A stretch of DNA of 41,478 bases from Phycisphaerales bacterium (GCA_029260315.1 JAJDDM010000012.1:1-41478); one strand, 5' to 3'. Shown: positions 26,632 to 35,515, counted from the first letter of the stretch. Notes: generated by a model from the letters alone, not told the origin. Numbers and translations: made by a program.

Positions 26632-26660
26632 TTGACATAAGTACCAATCATTGGTATATT
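26632..26660 (+). promoter_or_regulatory. parDE promoter with overlapping operator
   Basis: A consensus-like promoter is seen: -35 TTGACA (26632-26637), a 17-base spacer, and -10 TATATT (26655-26660), 24 bases before the parD start. A near-perfect dyad TACCAATCATTGGTA (26642-26656) occupies the spacer and the first bases of the -10 box. It is ideally placed for autorepression by the antitoxin, as is usual for parDE. Confidence 0.85.
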
Positions 26661-26684
26661 TGGTGGCGATTGGAGAACCGCGCC

Positions 26685-26969
26685 ATGGTCCAACGAAACA
26701 CGAGCGTCGTCCTGGGTGAGCACTTCGACGCGTTCGTCCGCGAACTGCTGAAGTCCGGCCGATACGCCAACGCCAGCGAAGTGATGCGCAGCGGGCTGAG
26801 GCTGCTGGAAGAGCACGAGACCAAGGTCCGCGCGCTGCGGGATGCCCTCGCAGACGGAGAACGCACCGGCGACGCCGGAGAGCTCGACTTCGACGCCATC
26901 CGGCGCGCCGCCCGATCCCGCGTATCGTCCGGCGATGGCAAGAGCGCTGGTCAAAGATCGGGCGGCTGA
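26685..26969 (+). CDS. parD: ParD-like antitoxin
   Basis: The product has 94 residues. The N-terminal MVQRNTSVVLGEHFDAFV and SGRYANASEVMRSGLRLLEE (about 24-43) form the ribbon-helix-helix DNA-binding unit of the ParD/CopG-like family. The C-terminal half, including GELDFDAIRR, is the toxin-binding tail; the last about 17 residues are basic and unusual. It neutralises the ParE-like product of the overlapping next gene and probably represses the promoter at 26632-26660. The ATG at 26685 gives the family's normal N-terminus. Confidence 0.92.
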   Translation: MVQRNTSVVLGEHFDAFVRELLKSGRYANASEVMRSGLRLLEEHETKVRALRDALADGERTGDAGELDFDAIRRAARSRVSSGDGKSAGQRSGG

Positions 26970-27231
26970 GAACGACCTGATCGAGATATGGATCTATTCC
27001 TACGAGCGGTGGGGCGAGGAGCAGGCAGATCGATACCTTTCACTCATTGAGAGGACATTGCTCCGTCTGGCCGAGGATCCGAGCTCGGGCAGAATGCGTG
27101 AGGCGCTCCGCACCGGATACTGGTCCGTCTCGGTGGAGCGACACGTCGTCTTTTATACCTTTACCGAGAGCGAACTTCGGATTCGCCGCGTGCTGCATCG
27201 AGTGATGGACTTCGAACGGCACTTGGATTGA
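26935..27231 (+). CDS. parE: ParE/RelE-superfamily toxin
   Basis: The product has 98 residues. It has the standard order of the ParE fold: an initial strand MARALVKDRA, the helix pair DLIEIWIYSYERWGEEQADRYLSLIERTLLRLAEDP (only key residues cited), then PSSGRMREALRTGYWSVSV, HVVFYTFTESELRIRRVLH and the terminal MDFERHL. ParE toxins poison DNA gyrase. ATG at 26935 overlaps the antitoxin gene by 35 bases, as is common for TA pairs. Both genes look intact. Confidence 0.92.
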   Translation: MARALVKDRAAENDLIEIWIYSYERWGEEQADRYLSLIERTLLRLAEDPSSGRMREALRTGYWSVSVERHVVFYTFTESELRIRRVLHRVMDFERHLD

Positions 27232-27283
27232 CAAACGCTCCTTGCGAGATAGATCTCGCGGCCGAACAGGAACGGAGACGAGA

Positions 27284-27547
27284 ATGAGCGGCGGACGCGA
27301 ATACACCAAGGGGCAGCGCAAGATCATCAAGCGCCACTACGAGACCGCCGAGCCACGCGCCGTGCAGCGGTTGCAGGAGGTCGTCTCGGAGCTCTATGTG
27401 GCCGAGAGCGACAGCGCCGCGAACCGCCTCTGGAAGAGCGCCGCGACAGCGCTCAAAAACCTGAATCGCAGCGACGCACGAGCGCAGCAGATCCTCGAAG
27501 AGCGGGACCTCGGCGAGTTGGCTGCCCTCGTGGCGGAACTGACCTAG
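27284..27547 (+). CDS. Small conserved-looking cytoplasmic protein
   Basis: The product has 87 residues. It is helical and charged, beginning MSGGREYTKGQRKIIKRHYE, with a middle SELYVAESDSAANRLWKSAATALKNL and an acidic LEERDLGELAALVAEL end. I do not recognise a named family. Start ATG at 27284 follows a GGAGACGAG stretch. It lies 52 bases after parE on the same strand and could be co-transcribed, but nothing shows it belongs to the toxin-antitoxin system. Confidence 0.7.
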   Translation: MSGGREYTKGQRKIIKRHYETAEPRAVQRLQEVVSELYVAESDSAANRLWKSAATALKNLNRSDARAQQILEERDLGELAALVAELT

Positions 27548-27593
27548 CCTTCAATCCATCGCATGCGATCGCAAGGCACGTCCGAAGCCCAGG

Positions 27594-27630
27594 GACGCCG
27601 GGCCTGAGGCTCTGCGAAGGCCCGGGTCGG
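27594..27630 (+). repeat. Hairpin repeat family, copy 2 (compensatory stem change)
   Basis: The stem reads CCGGGCCT...AGGCCCGG, compared with CCGGACCT...AGGTCCGG in copy 1. An A-T pair has become G-C on both arms while the loop GAGGCTCTGCGA is unchanged. Confidence 0.8.
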
Positions 27631-27743
27631 GACTCCGCAAGCTCACCGCAGACTGAACGCGCCAGCTTCGCTCAAAGCCCAGAATCGCGAGCGGTTTGCG
27701 TCAAATGGCGGAGAACTCAAACGAATGCGGATGACCGAGCGAC

Positions 27744-27830
27744 GTGCCACCAGCCGTGGCTTTGCACGGCTGGTGCTTCTGGGAGAACGCCCTTGAAACA
27801 CCAACCGCTCAAAGTAGCGGTTGGTGGCAC
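27744..27830 (-). repeat. Two-hairpin repeat element, intergenic copy
   Basis: The 87-bp element has ends GTGCCACC and GGTGGCAC. One inner hairpin is CAGCCGTG...CACGGCTG and the other is ACCAACCGCT...AGCGGTTGGT. Its reverse complement aligns with 7880-7976 inside metH along the full length, with a variable linker between the hairpins. Confidence 0.85.
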
Positions 27831-27908
27831 GATGCTAGACACGCGCGCACGCATCCTGCCGCGAAGCACCTCTGACAAACGACGCAAAAGGCTCTCGCGC
27901 CAGAGCCT

Positions 27909-28766
27909 CTATCCAACGTTCGGTTGCAGGGCCCTTGTCAGAAACTCAGTCTGCAAATCCTTCGCCTCCGCCGCGAACTTCCCAAAGCCGATGTGCTCAC
28001 TCGGTGCGCCCGTCTGCGCCCAGGTATGAACCTCGACGAGACCGGGATCCGCGCCAACCGCCGCGTAATGCTCCCGGAGCCTCTCCAGAAACACCCGCTG
28101 GCTCGCCCACGGCACCATCTCGTCAGCCTCCGAATGCAGCGCCAGCATCGGAATCGTCCGCCAGCCATCCAGGTGCTCGATCGGATCGAGCCGCGCCAGC
28201 CGATCGCGCGGATGCTCGACGCCCCACGGCGCACCGCCGTGCCCCTCCAGCGTCGGGTAGTACAACTCCGTCAGCCACCCCGTCGTCGCCTCGACCGCCG
28301 CGGCCTTGAACGGATGGTCATCACACAGCCGGCGCAGCGCCGCCATCCCGCCCGCCGACATCCCCGCGATCGCGAGGCGATCCAGATCGAACCATCCGCG
28401 CAACTCTCCCTCGGACAGGGCGTTCACCACCGTATCGACATCCATTATGGTCTGTTCGAGCACATCGAGCGTGCGCGTCGGCTGCTGGAGCGACTTGTCC
28501 TCGCGGTCGCCGTGCCCCGCCAGATCGATCGCGCAGGTCGCGATGCCCGCGCGCAGCCAGCGGAGATACCGCCCCGGGTCCAGTTCCTTGTAGACGGTCC
28601 TGCCGTGCAGCCACAGACAGGTCGGCGCCGCCCGCGCCTCGCCCCCGAACCCATCGGGATGAGCCAGCAGCACGGGGATCTCGCCGCCGATCGTCACCAC
28701 GCGAGCCTTCTCCCGCAACGACCGTGGCAGGGACACGAATCGACTCTCATCGGGCAGCGTCGGCAT
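27909..28766 (-). CDS. Alpha/beta hydrolase (esterase/peptidase-like)
   Basis: The product has 285 residues. The catalytic triad can be placed: Ser137 in GMSAGG, Asp215 in HSEADEMVPW and His258 in SEHIGFGKF. CLWLHGRTVYKELDPGRY (about 50-67) is the oxyanion strand/loop. There is no signal peptide, so it is cytoplasmic. The architecture recalls dienelactone-hydrolase or prolyl-oligopeptidase-like esterases; substrate unknown. Start ATG at 28766-28764. Confidence 0.88.
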   Translation of the reverse strand: MPTLPDESRFVSLPRSLREKARVVTIGGEIPVLLAHPDGFGGEARAAPTCLWLHGRTVYKELDPGRYLRWLRAGIATCAIDLAGHGDREDKSLQQPTRTLDVLEQTIMDVDTVVNALSEGELRGWFDLDRLAIAGMSAGGMAALRRLCDDHPFKAAAVEATTGWLTELYYPTLEGHGGAPWGVEHPRDRLARLDPIEHLDGWRTIPMLALHSEADEMVPWASQRVFLERLREHYAAVGADPGLVEVHTWAQTGAPSEHIGFGKFAAEAKDLQTEFLTRALQPNVG

Positions 28767-29153
28767 CCCCCAGCGTAGTCCCGTGCTCCTCCCGTTCTCG
28801 GCGCGAGCATCGCCGTTTCAGTTCAAATGACAACCCCATCGCCACCACCCAACGCCACGCGCGCAGGACCGCCGCCGGGCGCTCAATTTTCTCGCCCGCC
28901 ATCACAGAAGCCCCCAGACGCCGGACCTGCGGCTTTGCGAGAGTCCGGGTCAAGCCCCACCCGTGTCCGCTTGCGCCGCGGACGTTCCGGACAAGGCCGT
29001 CCCTGCCGCGTGCCCAGACGCCCCATAACGCCCCGACCTTTCCGCTCCTCCCTTGGAGCCGCCCCCCCCAGCGCGATACCATCGCTCGTGTCGCGGGAAA
29101 CCGCGCCAAGGTTAGAGATCGCCGCGCCAACAGCGCACCCGGAGGAGACCCCA
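28767..29153. other. Divergent intergenic region with hairpin repeat
   Basis: The region separates the hydrolase gene and the divergent secreted-protein gene. It contains hairpin repeat copy 3 (28917-28952) and a GGAGGAG ribosome-binding site (29141-29147). Long frames cross it on both strands but without protein-like signal. Confidence 0.5.
28917..28952 (+). repeat. Hairpin repeat family, copy 3
   Basis: The segment starts GACGCCGGACCTGCGGCTTT. The stem CCGGAC...GTCCGG is kept, with changes in the upper stem. Confidence 0.78.
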
Positions 29154-29960
29154 ATGACCCACACCCTCAGCGCCCTCGCGTGCCTCGCCGGCGCAACCAC
29201 CCTCGCCGCCGCACAGCTCTACGGCTCCGACAACGCGGGCAACTACTTCCTCGTCAGCGAGATCGACGGCACCGCAACGCTCGTCGGCGACGGCTCCACC
29301 TACAACAACAACGGCCTCGGCGCAACCGAGATCGAGGTCCACCCCGCCACAGGCGTCGGCTTCGCCGCCCACCCCAGCACCATGTTCACCGGCAACCGCT
29401 ACGACGCCCTCAGCGGCGCATCGCTCGGCGCAAACGTCGACCTCGTCGGCGCCTTTAGCGGCCTCGAGTACGTCGGCGACACCCTCTACGGCACCTACGG
29501 CGCAGGCTCCGGAGGCGACGATCCCTCCACACTCGCCATCCTCGATCCCCTCACCGGAAACTCCGTCGACGTCGGCCTCTCCGGCATCGGCGTCATCAAC
29601 GGCCTCGCATACGACCCCGCCACCGGCACCATGTACGCCAGCACATCCCAGAACGCCCTCGGCAACGGCAACAGTTGGCTCGTCACACTCGACCTCGACA
29701 CCGGCGAGGCCACGATCATCGGCGACATGGGCATCGTCGTCGGCTCCATCGAGTTCGGTCAAAACGGCCAGCTCTTCGGCGGCGGCGGACGCTTCGAGCG
29801 AGGAAACATCTACACCATCAACCCCGACACCGCAGAGCCCACCCTCCTCGGCGAAACCGGCCTCAACACCGTCGTCACCGGCCTCACACTCCTCCCCGCA
29901 CCCGCCGGCATTGCTGTTCTCGGTCTCGCCGGCTTGCTCGCCGTTCGCCGCCGACGCTAA
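29154..29960 (+). CDS. Secreted protein with sorting-type C-terminal tail
   Basis: The product has 268 residues. Signal peptide MTHTLSALACLAGATTLAAA. The body has repeats of about 40-50 residues with short strands (ATLVGDGSTYNNNGLGATEI, GLEYVGDTLYGTYGAGSGG, NGLAYDPATGTMYAS, STSQNA...), typical of a beta-propeller-like secreted protein. The tail LPAPAGIAVLGLAGLLAVRRRR (about 247-268) has a Pro-Ala-Pro motif, a hydrophobic helix and an Arg cluster, as in PEP-CTERM-like sorting signals cleaved by an exosortase-type enzyme. Strong GGAGGAG precedes the ATG at 29154. The sortase is not in the window. Confidence 0.85.
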   Translation: MTHTLSALACLAGATTLAAAQLYGSDNAGNYFLVSEIDGTATLVGDGSTYNNNGLGATEIEVHPATGVGFAAHPSTMFTGNRYDALSGASLGANVDLVGAFSGLEYVGDTLYGTYGAGSGGDDPSTLAILDPLTGNSVDVGLSGIGVINGLAYDPATGTMYASTSQNALGNGNSWLVTLDLDTGEATIIGDMGIVVGSIEFGQNGQLFGGGGRFERGNIYTINPDTAEPTLLGETGLNTVVTGLTLLPAPAGIAVLGLAGLLAVRRRR

Positions 29961-29977
29961 CCCAACACCACTTCCCG

Positions 29978-30013
29978 GACGCCGGACCTGAGGCTTTGCG
30001 AAGGTCCTGAGTA
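29978..30013 (+). repeat. Hairpin repeat family, copy 4
   Basis: The copy starts GACGCCGGACCTGAGGCTTT, 18 bases after the stop of the sorting-tail gene. The right arm is decayed at its end (AGGTCCTG for AGGTCCGG). Confidence 0.75.
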
Positions 30014-30203
30014 GGCGATCCTGTTTGGTCGAAGTCGCGCCTAGTTTCGACATAGAAGTCGAAGGGGGTGTACGCCATGGCGAGCGGGCAGGATAGCGAG
30101 GCGAGGCAAAGCTCAGCGATCGGCAAGGCCGGATCAGCCCCATCTGATATAGCGAGACGGTACTATGATCGATCGGTGCGAGTCCTTGTGGGAGTGATTG
30201 ACA

Positions 30204-31685
30204 ATGAAAGCCGAACTCGAAGACCAAAGCTTAGCGACAGATAGCGACGCGCCATCCGATCTGAAGCAGCGGCTCATGCGGATTCGAGATGGGCTAACCG
30301 ATGGGTTGATCGAGCGTGAGATTCCGGTTCGGCTCGCGTTTCTCGCCGCTCTGGCGGGGGAGCACTTGCTGCTGATTGGACCGCCTGGCACCGCCAAGAG
30401 CGAGCTGGCCCGCCGACTTCGCCTTGCGTTTTCGGAGCAGACTTACTTCGAGCGCCTTCTGACCCGATTCTCGGTGCCCGAGGAGCTGTTCGGTCCACTC
30501 TCAATCAGGGCGCTGGAGGAGGACAGATATCAGCGGCAGATCGATGGATACCTGCCGACAGCGTCGGTCGCCTTTCTCGACGAGATCTTCAAGGCCAACA
30601 GCGCGATTCTCAACGCCTTGCTGACACTGCTGAATGAGCGGGAGTTCGACAACGGCACGCAGCGCATCAAGACGCCACTGGTTTCGGTCGTCGGCGCGAG
30701 CAACGAACTCCCTCAGGAGGAGGAGCTTCTTGCCCTGTATGACCGATTCCTCGTCCGATACCACGTCGCCCCGGTTTCTGACGATGGGTTCTCTCGGCTG
30801 CTCGCCCTTCGCGGGCGCTCTGGGGCAAGCGTCGGGAATCCCGATCGTCTCGCGCCGGCGGATCTCCAGCGGATCCAGAGCGGCGCGCTTGCCGTGACAG
30901 TCCCGGATGAGGTGGGTGCGCTGCTGAGGGCGATGCGTCAGTTCTGCCGCGATCAGCAGATCCCGGTCTCCGATCGGCGGTGGCGCAAGGCGCTGTTCCT
31001 GCTCCAGATCGCCGCGTACACGAACGGACGCTCGGCGGTCTCGGTCTGGGACTGCTGGCTATTGCAGCACTGCCTCTGGCACAAGCCGGAGGAGCGGGAG
31101 ACGCTGGCGGAGTGGTACGAGGAACGTGCCGGCGCGGCGTCGCCTCGCGAACCGGAGCGGTTTAGTAAAGTGGCCAATGCCTGGAATGAAAAGCTGAAGG
31201 AAGATCAAGCCCGAGTGTCACACAAGACAGACGACGAAGGTCGTCCTTTGTTCAAGGATCTCAAGGGCAAGGCCACAATTGAGGCGACCAGTGAGCGCAG
31301 GAAGGATCCTCATGGGTATCACAGCGAAATGGAGACTGTACATCACGAGCCGATTACCAGTCCGATCCAGTATGCAGAGGCACACATTTCGGGTCGCGTG
31401 AAAAGCGTTGAAATGCACGCAAATCAGGTGTCATTGTTTATCGAGGGCGCGACGGGCGAAATGGAGTCGATTGATACAATAATCCGTGGGGACCTCTGGC
31501 TTGATCCGACATTTGCTGTTTTGGCGGTTCGAAACCTCCAGGAGCATATTCGACGTGCGGAACGGGCTTTGTCGAAGCTCGATAAAGCAAGGAAGGGATT
31601 CGCAAAGCTCCCTGTTGAGGAAGACTTCGACATTGGCGGCTCGACCGAAGGGGACATCGGTCTGGCCGAAGAATCATCAGAGTGA
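30204..31685 (+). CDS. ravA: MoxR-type AAA+ ATPase RavA
   Basis: The 493-residue product has Walker A GPPGTAKS (59-66), Walker B VAFLDEI (122-128, with D126 E127) and sensor-1 region VVGASNELPQ, typical of the RavA branch of MoxR ATPases. The C-terminal third (about 320-493) is the arm-like region of RavA and has visibly more A/T-ending codons. RavA works with the VWA protein ViaA, encoded next, as a chaperone-like pair tied to respiratory complexes and aminoglycoside sensitivity in E. coli. The ATG at 30204 has GGGAG at 30190-30194 (nine-base spacing). A TTG six bases upstream is less likely. Confidence 0.92.
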   Translation: MKAELEDQSLATDSDAPSDLKQRLMRIRDGLTDGLIEREIPVRLAFLAALAGEHLLLIGPPGTAKSELARRLRLAFSEQTYFERLLTRFSVPEELFGPLSIRALEEDRYQRQIDGYLPTASVAFLDEIFKANSAILNALLTLLNEREFDNGTQRIKTPLVSVVGASNELPQEEELLALYDRFLVRYHVAPVSDDGFSRLLALRGRSGASVGNPDRLAPADLQRIQSGALAVTVPDEVGALLRAMRQFCRDQQIPVSDRRWRKALFLLQIAAYTNGRSAVSVWDCWLLQHCLWHKPEERETLAEWYEERAGAASPREPERFSKVANAWNEKLKEDQARVSHKTDDEGRPLFKDLKGKATIEATSERRKDPHGYHSEMETVHHEPITSPIQYAEAHISGRVKSVEMHANQVSLFIEGATGEMESIDTIIRGDLWLDPTFAVLAVRNLQEHIRRAERALSKLDKARKGFAKLPVEEDFDIGGSTEGDIGLAEESSE

Positions 31686-31688
31686 GTC

Positions 31689-33248
31689 GTGGTGAAGATT
31701 GACACATCCGAATCCGGCGGATCCACTCGACTGTGCGACGCCGCGCTGGAGCGACTGCCCGATGCGCTCTACGCCGCGGTCGTGACCGGTCCGGGGCAGG
31801 ATCTTGAGGCCCGCATTGCGGGGGTTGTGGAATTGCACTCCTCGCTGCTCGCGGGCGCCATTCCGGAAGCGGACACGCTGGCGTGGCCCGGCTCGCCGAT
31901 CAAGGAGCGCGTCGTCTCGTGGCTCAGCGACTCGGGCATCGCGCGGTACTGCCGGGACCAGGCGGATCTGACCGACGCCGTGGTGCTCAGCATCATCGAG
32001 GAGGTGACCGAAGCCTCGCATCGCCGGGAGCGGAACTCGGAGGAACTGTATCGCGAGCTTGTGGCGATCGAGGAGGCCCGGCGCAAGCCCCAGCAGGTGG
32101 GCGGGTTGGAGAAGGCCAAGAGGGCACCGAAGCCGCTGACCGAGACTGAGAAGCAACAACTCCGCGAGCGGGCCGCGCGAGAGGCGCTCGCGAGAGCGTG
32201 CGATGGCTTGGATTCCGGGCTGGCGAGCGAGTGGGGCGAGCGGCTCCGGGTCTGGGCGGCGGTCGAGGAGGTCTTCGGCGAACTCGGGGACATGTGCGGG
32301 CTCGGTTGGGATCTGTCGCGCTCGGTCCTGCGTCACACGGGCTGGCGGGAGGCCGAGAGCCTGGCGAGACTTCTCGAGAGGCTCCCGCAGATTCGAGAGG
32401 TGGTGCGTCAGTTGGGGCGGATGCAGTCGGCCGAGCAGGAAGAAGACACGCCGATTCTCGAGCGTCTCTTCGGCCCGGTTCGGCGAGCGCCCGACGAGAT
32501 TCGCGAGATCGACACGCCGCAGGTCCCTCACGACACCCGGGGCGTCGAGCGCTCCGGCGAGATCGCCCGGATGCTGCCGTCGGAGGCGGTGCTCTTCGTT
32601 CGGCCTGCGCTGCGATTGCTCTGGCACGCAAAGCGAGCCGAGCGTGCGTTAGCCACCTATCGCGTGCGAGGTGTGCAGCAGGAGCGGTTTATCGCCGACG
32701 ACGCCGGCGCCGATGCTCGCGAGGCTGATCGTCCGAAGAAGAAGCGGGAGCGCGGACCGGTGATTGTCTGTCTGGACACCTCCGGCTCCATGCAGGGAGC
32801 TCCGGAGACGGTCGCGAAAGCTGTTACGCTCGAGGCCGTGCGGATTGCCCACGCCGAGAAGCGGGACTGCTTCTTGTACGCGTTCAGTGGGCCGACGCAG
32901 GTCGCGGAGTTCGATCTTTCGGTGAGACGGGGAGGCGTGCAAGGTCTGCTGGAGTTTCTCGGATGCTCGTTTCACGGCGGGACGGACGTGACCGAGCCCA
33001 TCGACCGCGCTCTCGAGCGAATCGAGTCGTCGAAGTGGTCCCGCGCGGATGTGATCCTCGTGAGCGACGGCGAGTTTCCGGTTCCCGCAGAGACGGCTGA
33101 ATCCGTATCGTCCGCCCGGGAGTCACGCGGACTTCGAGTCCACGGTTTGCTCATCGGTACGGAGCGGAGCGATGCGATGACTGCGCTGTGTGAGCCGCTG
33201 CATGTGTTCCGAGACTGGGACGCGCTCGCGTGCGGGGCCCAAGTGTGA
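31689..33248 (+). CDS. viaA: VWA-domain protein ViaA
   Basis: The 519-residue product has a C-terminal von Willebrand A domain (about 355-510), with the metal-ion-dependent adhesion site DTSGS (363-367), a later Thr in GGTD and VSDGEF. The long N-terminal helical region (1-350) with many charged residues matches ViaA. It starts three bases after ravA stops, so the two are co-transcribed. The GTG at 31689 is the likely start, with GTG at 31692 an alternative. It is the RavA partner by family and by position. Confidence 0.92.
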   Translation: MVKIDTSESGGSTRLCDAALERLPDALYAAVVTGPGQDLEARIAGVVELHSSLLAGAIPEADTLAWPGSPIKERVVSWLSDSGIARYCRDQADLTDAVVLSIIEEVTEASHRRERNSEELYRELVAIEEARRKPQQVGGLEKAKRAPKPLTETEKQQLRERAAREALARACDGLDSGLASEWGERLRVWAAVEEVFGELGDMCGLGWDLSRSVLRHTGWREAESLARLLERLPQIREVVRQLGRMQSAEQEEDTPILERLFGPVRRAPDEIREIDTPQVPHDTRGVERSGEIARMLPSEAVLFVRPALRLLWHAKRAERALATYRVRGVQQERFIADDAGADAREADRPKKKRERGPVIVCLDTSGSMQGAPETVAKAVTLEAVRIAHAEKRDCFLYAFSGPTQVAEFDLSVRRGGVQGLLEFLGCSFHGGTDVTEPIDRALERIESSKWSRADVILVSDGEFPVPAETAESVSSARESRGLRVHGLLIGTERSDAMTALCEPLHVFRDWDALACGAQV

Positions 33249-33312
33249 GGCCCATGTGGATATCCGGCCGAGGCGAACCCTTGGGAACGATCAGCACAAG
33301 ACAGCACATCGC

Positions 33313-33333
33313 GCACGGGCGGGACGCCCGTGC
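33313..33333. repeat. Small hairpin repeat, identical to 13298-13318 inverted
   Basis: GCACGGGCG, loop GGA, CGCCCGTGC. All 21 bases match the reverse complement of 13298-13318. It is followed by CCACC, like the ends of the GTGCCACC elements, and lies between viaA and the convergent gap gene. Confidence 0.8.
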
Positions 33334-33383
33334 CACCAGACCTCGAGACCGCGTGTGGGACCGCGACCGGCGGGAAGCCCGTG

Positions 33384-34430
<1,047 letters not shown>

Positions 34431-34583
34431 TGCGTCCGTTCCTTTCCGTGGTCGCGCGGGGCGTGTCGAGGCCCCTTGCGGTGTCCCTGAGAGCGGGCGT
34501 GAAACGCCCGGTGATGGCGAACAGTATCGTAGGTCTCACTCACGGATTCATGAACCGCGGGCGCGGCGAGCCGACCTTGGGGT

Positions 34584-35141
34584 ATGCGGTCCGACCAAGA
34601 CCAGATCGTGGATGAGTTGCTGGTGATCGAGGCCCAGTTGGGCGATCGGGCCTGCCTGGATCTGCTGGTCGATCGCTGGTCCGGTCGGCTGCTGGGCGCG
34701 GCCCGGCGGCACACGGGCGACGGAGCCGCGGCCGAGGAGGTCTCGCAGGAGGCGTGGGGGGCGATCGCCAAGGGGCTGTCGCGGTTGCGGGATCCGGCGC
34801 TGTTCGGGGCGTGGGCCCATGGGATCGTTCGGCGAAAGGCCGCGGATTGGGTCGCCGCGAGGGGGCGCGAGCGGCGGGAGACGGCACGGACCCGTGGCGC
34901 AGAGCCGCGGGGCGGATCGGCGGGGATCCGGGCGGACGGCGAGGAGCTGGTCGGTCTGCGACGGGCGATCCGGCGGCTGCCGGCGGAGCGTCGGGCGATT
35001 CTGTTCCTTCTCTATGGCGAGGGGTTGAGCGTGGGGCAGATCGCCTCGCTGCTGGAGGTGCCGGCGGGCACCGTGAAATCAAGGCTGCACCAGGCGCGAG
35101 CGGAGCTGCGCGGCCTGCTGGAAACACAAGGAGAATGGTGA
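34584..35141 (+). CDS. ECF-type RNA polymerase sigma factor
   Basis: The product has 185 residues. Region 2 is at about 15-85, with AEEVSQEAWGAIAKGLSRLRDPALFGAWAHGIVRRKAADW as separate blocks, and region 4 at about 130-180, with SVGQIASLLEVPAGTVKSRL as the -35-recognising helix-turn-helix. It is coupled to the next gene (TGA and ATG share one base at 35141), so the small membrane protein is probably its partner or target. Its regulon is unknown. Confidence 0.9.
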   Translation: MRSDQDQIVDELLVIEAQLGDRACLDLLVDRWSGRLLGAARRHTGDGAAAEEVSQEAWGAIAKGLSRLRDPALFGAWAHGIVRRKAADWVAARGRERRETARTRGAEPRGGSAGIRADGEELVGLRRAIRRLPAERRAILFLLYGEGLSVGQIASLLEVPAGTVKSRLHQARAELRGLLETQGEW

Positions 35142-35515
35142 TGGACAACTTGGATGAGAAGATTCGCGAGGCGTTGCAGGCCGAGGATCGGGACATTTTC
35201 GAGACGGGCGAGCCGGGGCTGCGGGAGCTGGTCGCCGAGACGTTTCGGGGGAAGCTGCGGTTCTTCACATGGATGACCTGGGCGATCACGCTGGTGTTCT
35301 TCGTGCTGCAGGTGTGGAGTGCGGTGCTGTTCTTTCAGTCCGATAACGTAGAGTCCAAGCTGCTTTGGGCAACGGCGTTTCTGTTCTTTGCGATGGGGGT
35401 GGGGATGCTGAAGGTGTGGAACTGGATGCAGATGGACAAAGTGTCCGTGTTGCGTGAAATCAAGCGGCTGGAACTGCAAGTGGCCAGAATGAGCGCTACG
35501 CGGGATCAGCGTTAG
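35141..35515 (+). CDS. Small two-helix membrane protein after ECF sigma factor (DUF6768-like)
   Basis: The product has 124 residues. Cytoplasmic start MDNLDEKIREALQAEDRDIF, then two membrane spans (about 45-70 FFTWMTWAITLVFFVLQVW and 78-100 LLWATAFLFFAMGVGMLKVW), then LREIKRLELQVARM at the end. This pattern matches my memory of a family (DUF6768) repeatedly found after ECF sigma genes; a role as an atypical anti-sigma or membrane sensor is inferred from that. AAGGAG at 35128-35133 fits ATG 35141 (seven bases) better than ATG 35135 (one base). Confidence 0.8.
   Translation: MDNLDEKIREALQAEDRDIFETGEPGLRELVAETFRGKLRFFTWMTWAITLVFFVLQVWSAVLFFQSDNVESKLLWATAFLFFAMGVGMLKVWNWMQMDKVSVLREIKRLELQVARMSATRDQR

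Larger units (their letters stand above)
27548..27908. other. Intergenic repeat-rich region
   Basis: This 361-base gap holds copy 2 of the four-member hairpin repeat (27594-27630) and the inverted counterpart of the metH element (27744-27830). I see no gene. Confidence 0.6.

Noticed and set aside
25380-26969. 529-residue plus-strand frame opposite the MFS transporter and trpB
   Set aside because: Arg/Pro/Gln-rich, no motif, antisense to two certain genes and running into parD in the wrong context; only the last 94 residues (parD) are real.
30077-30244. Possible 55-residue gene (MASGQDSEARQSSAIG...) before ravA
   Set aside because: It has a fair ribosome-binding site, but it overlaps ravA by 41 bases and shows no recognisable motif; not enough to call.
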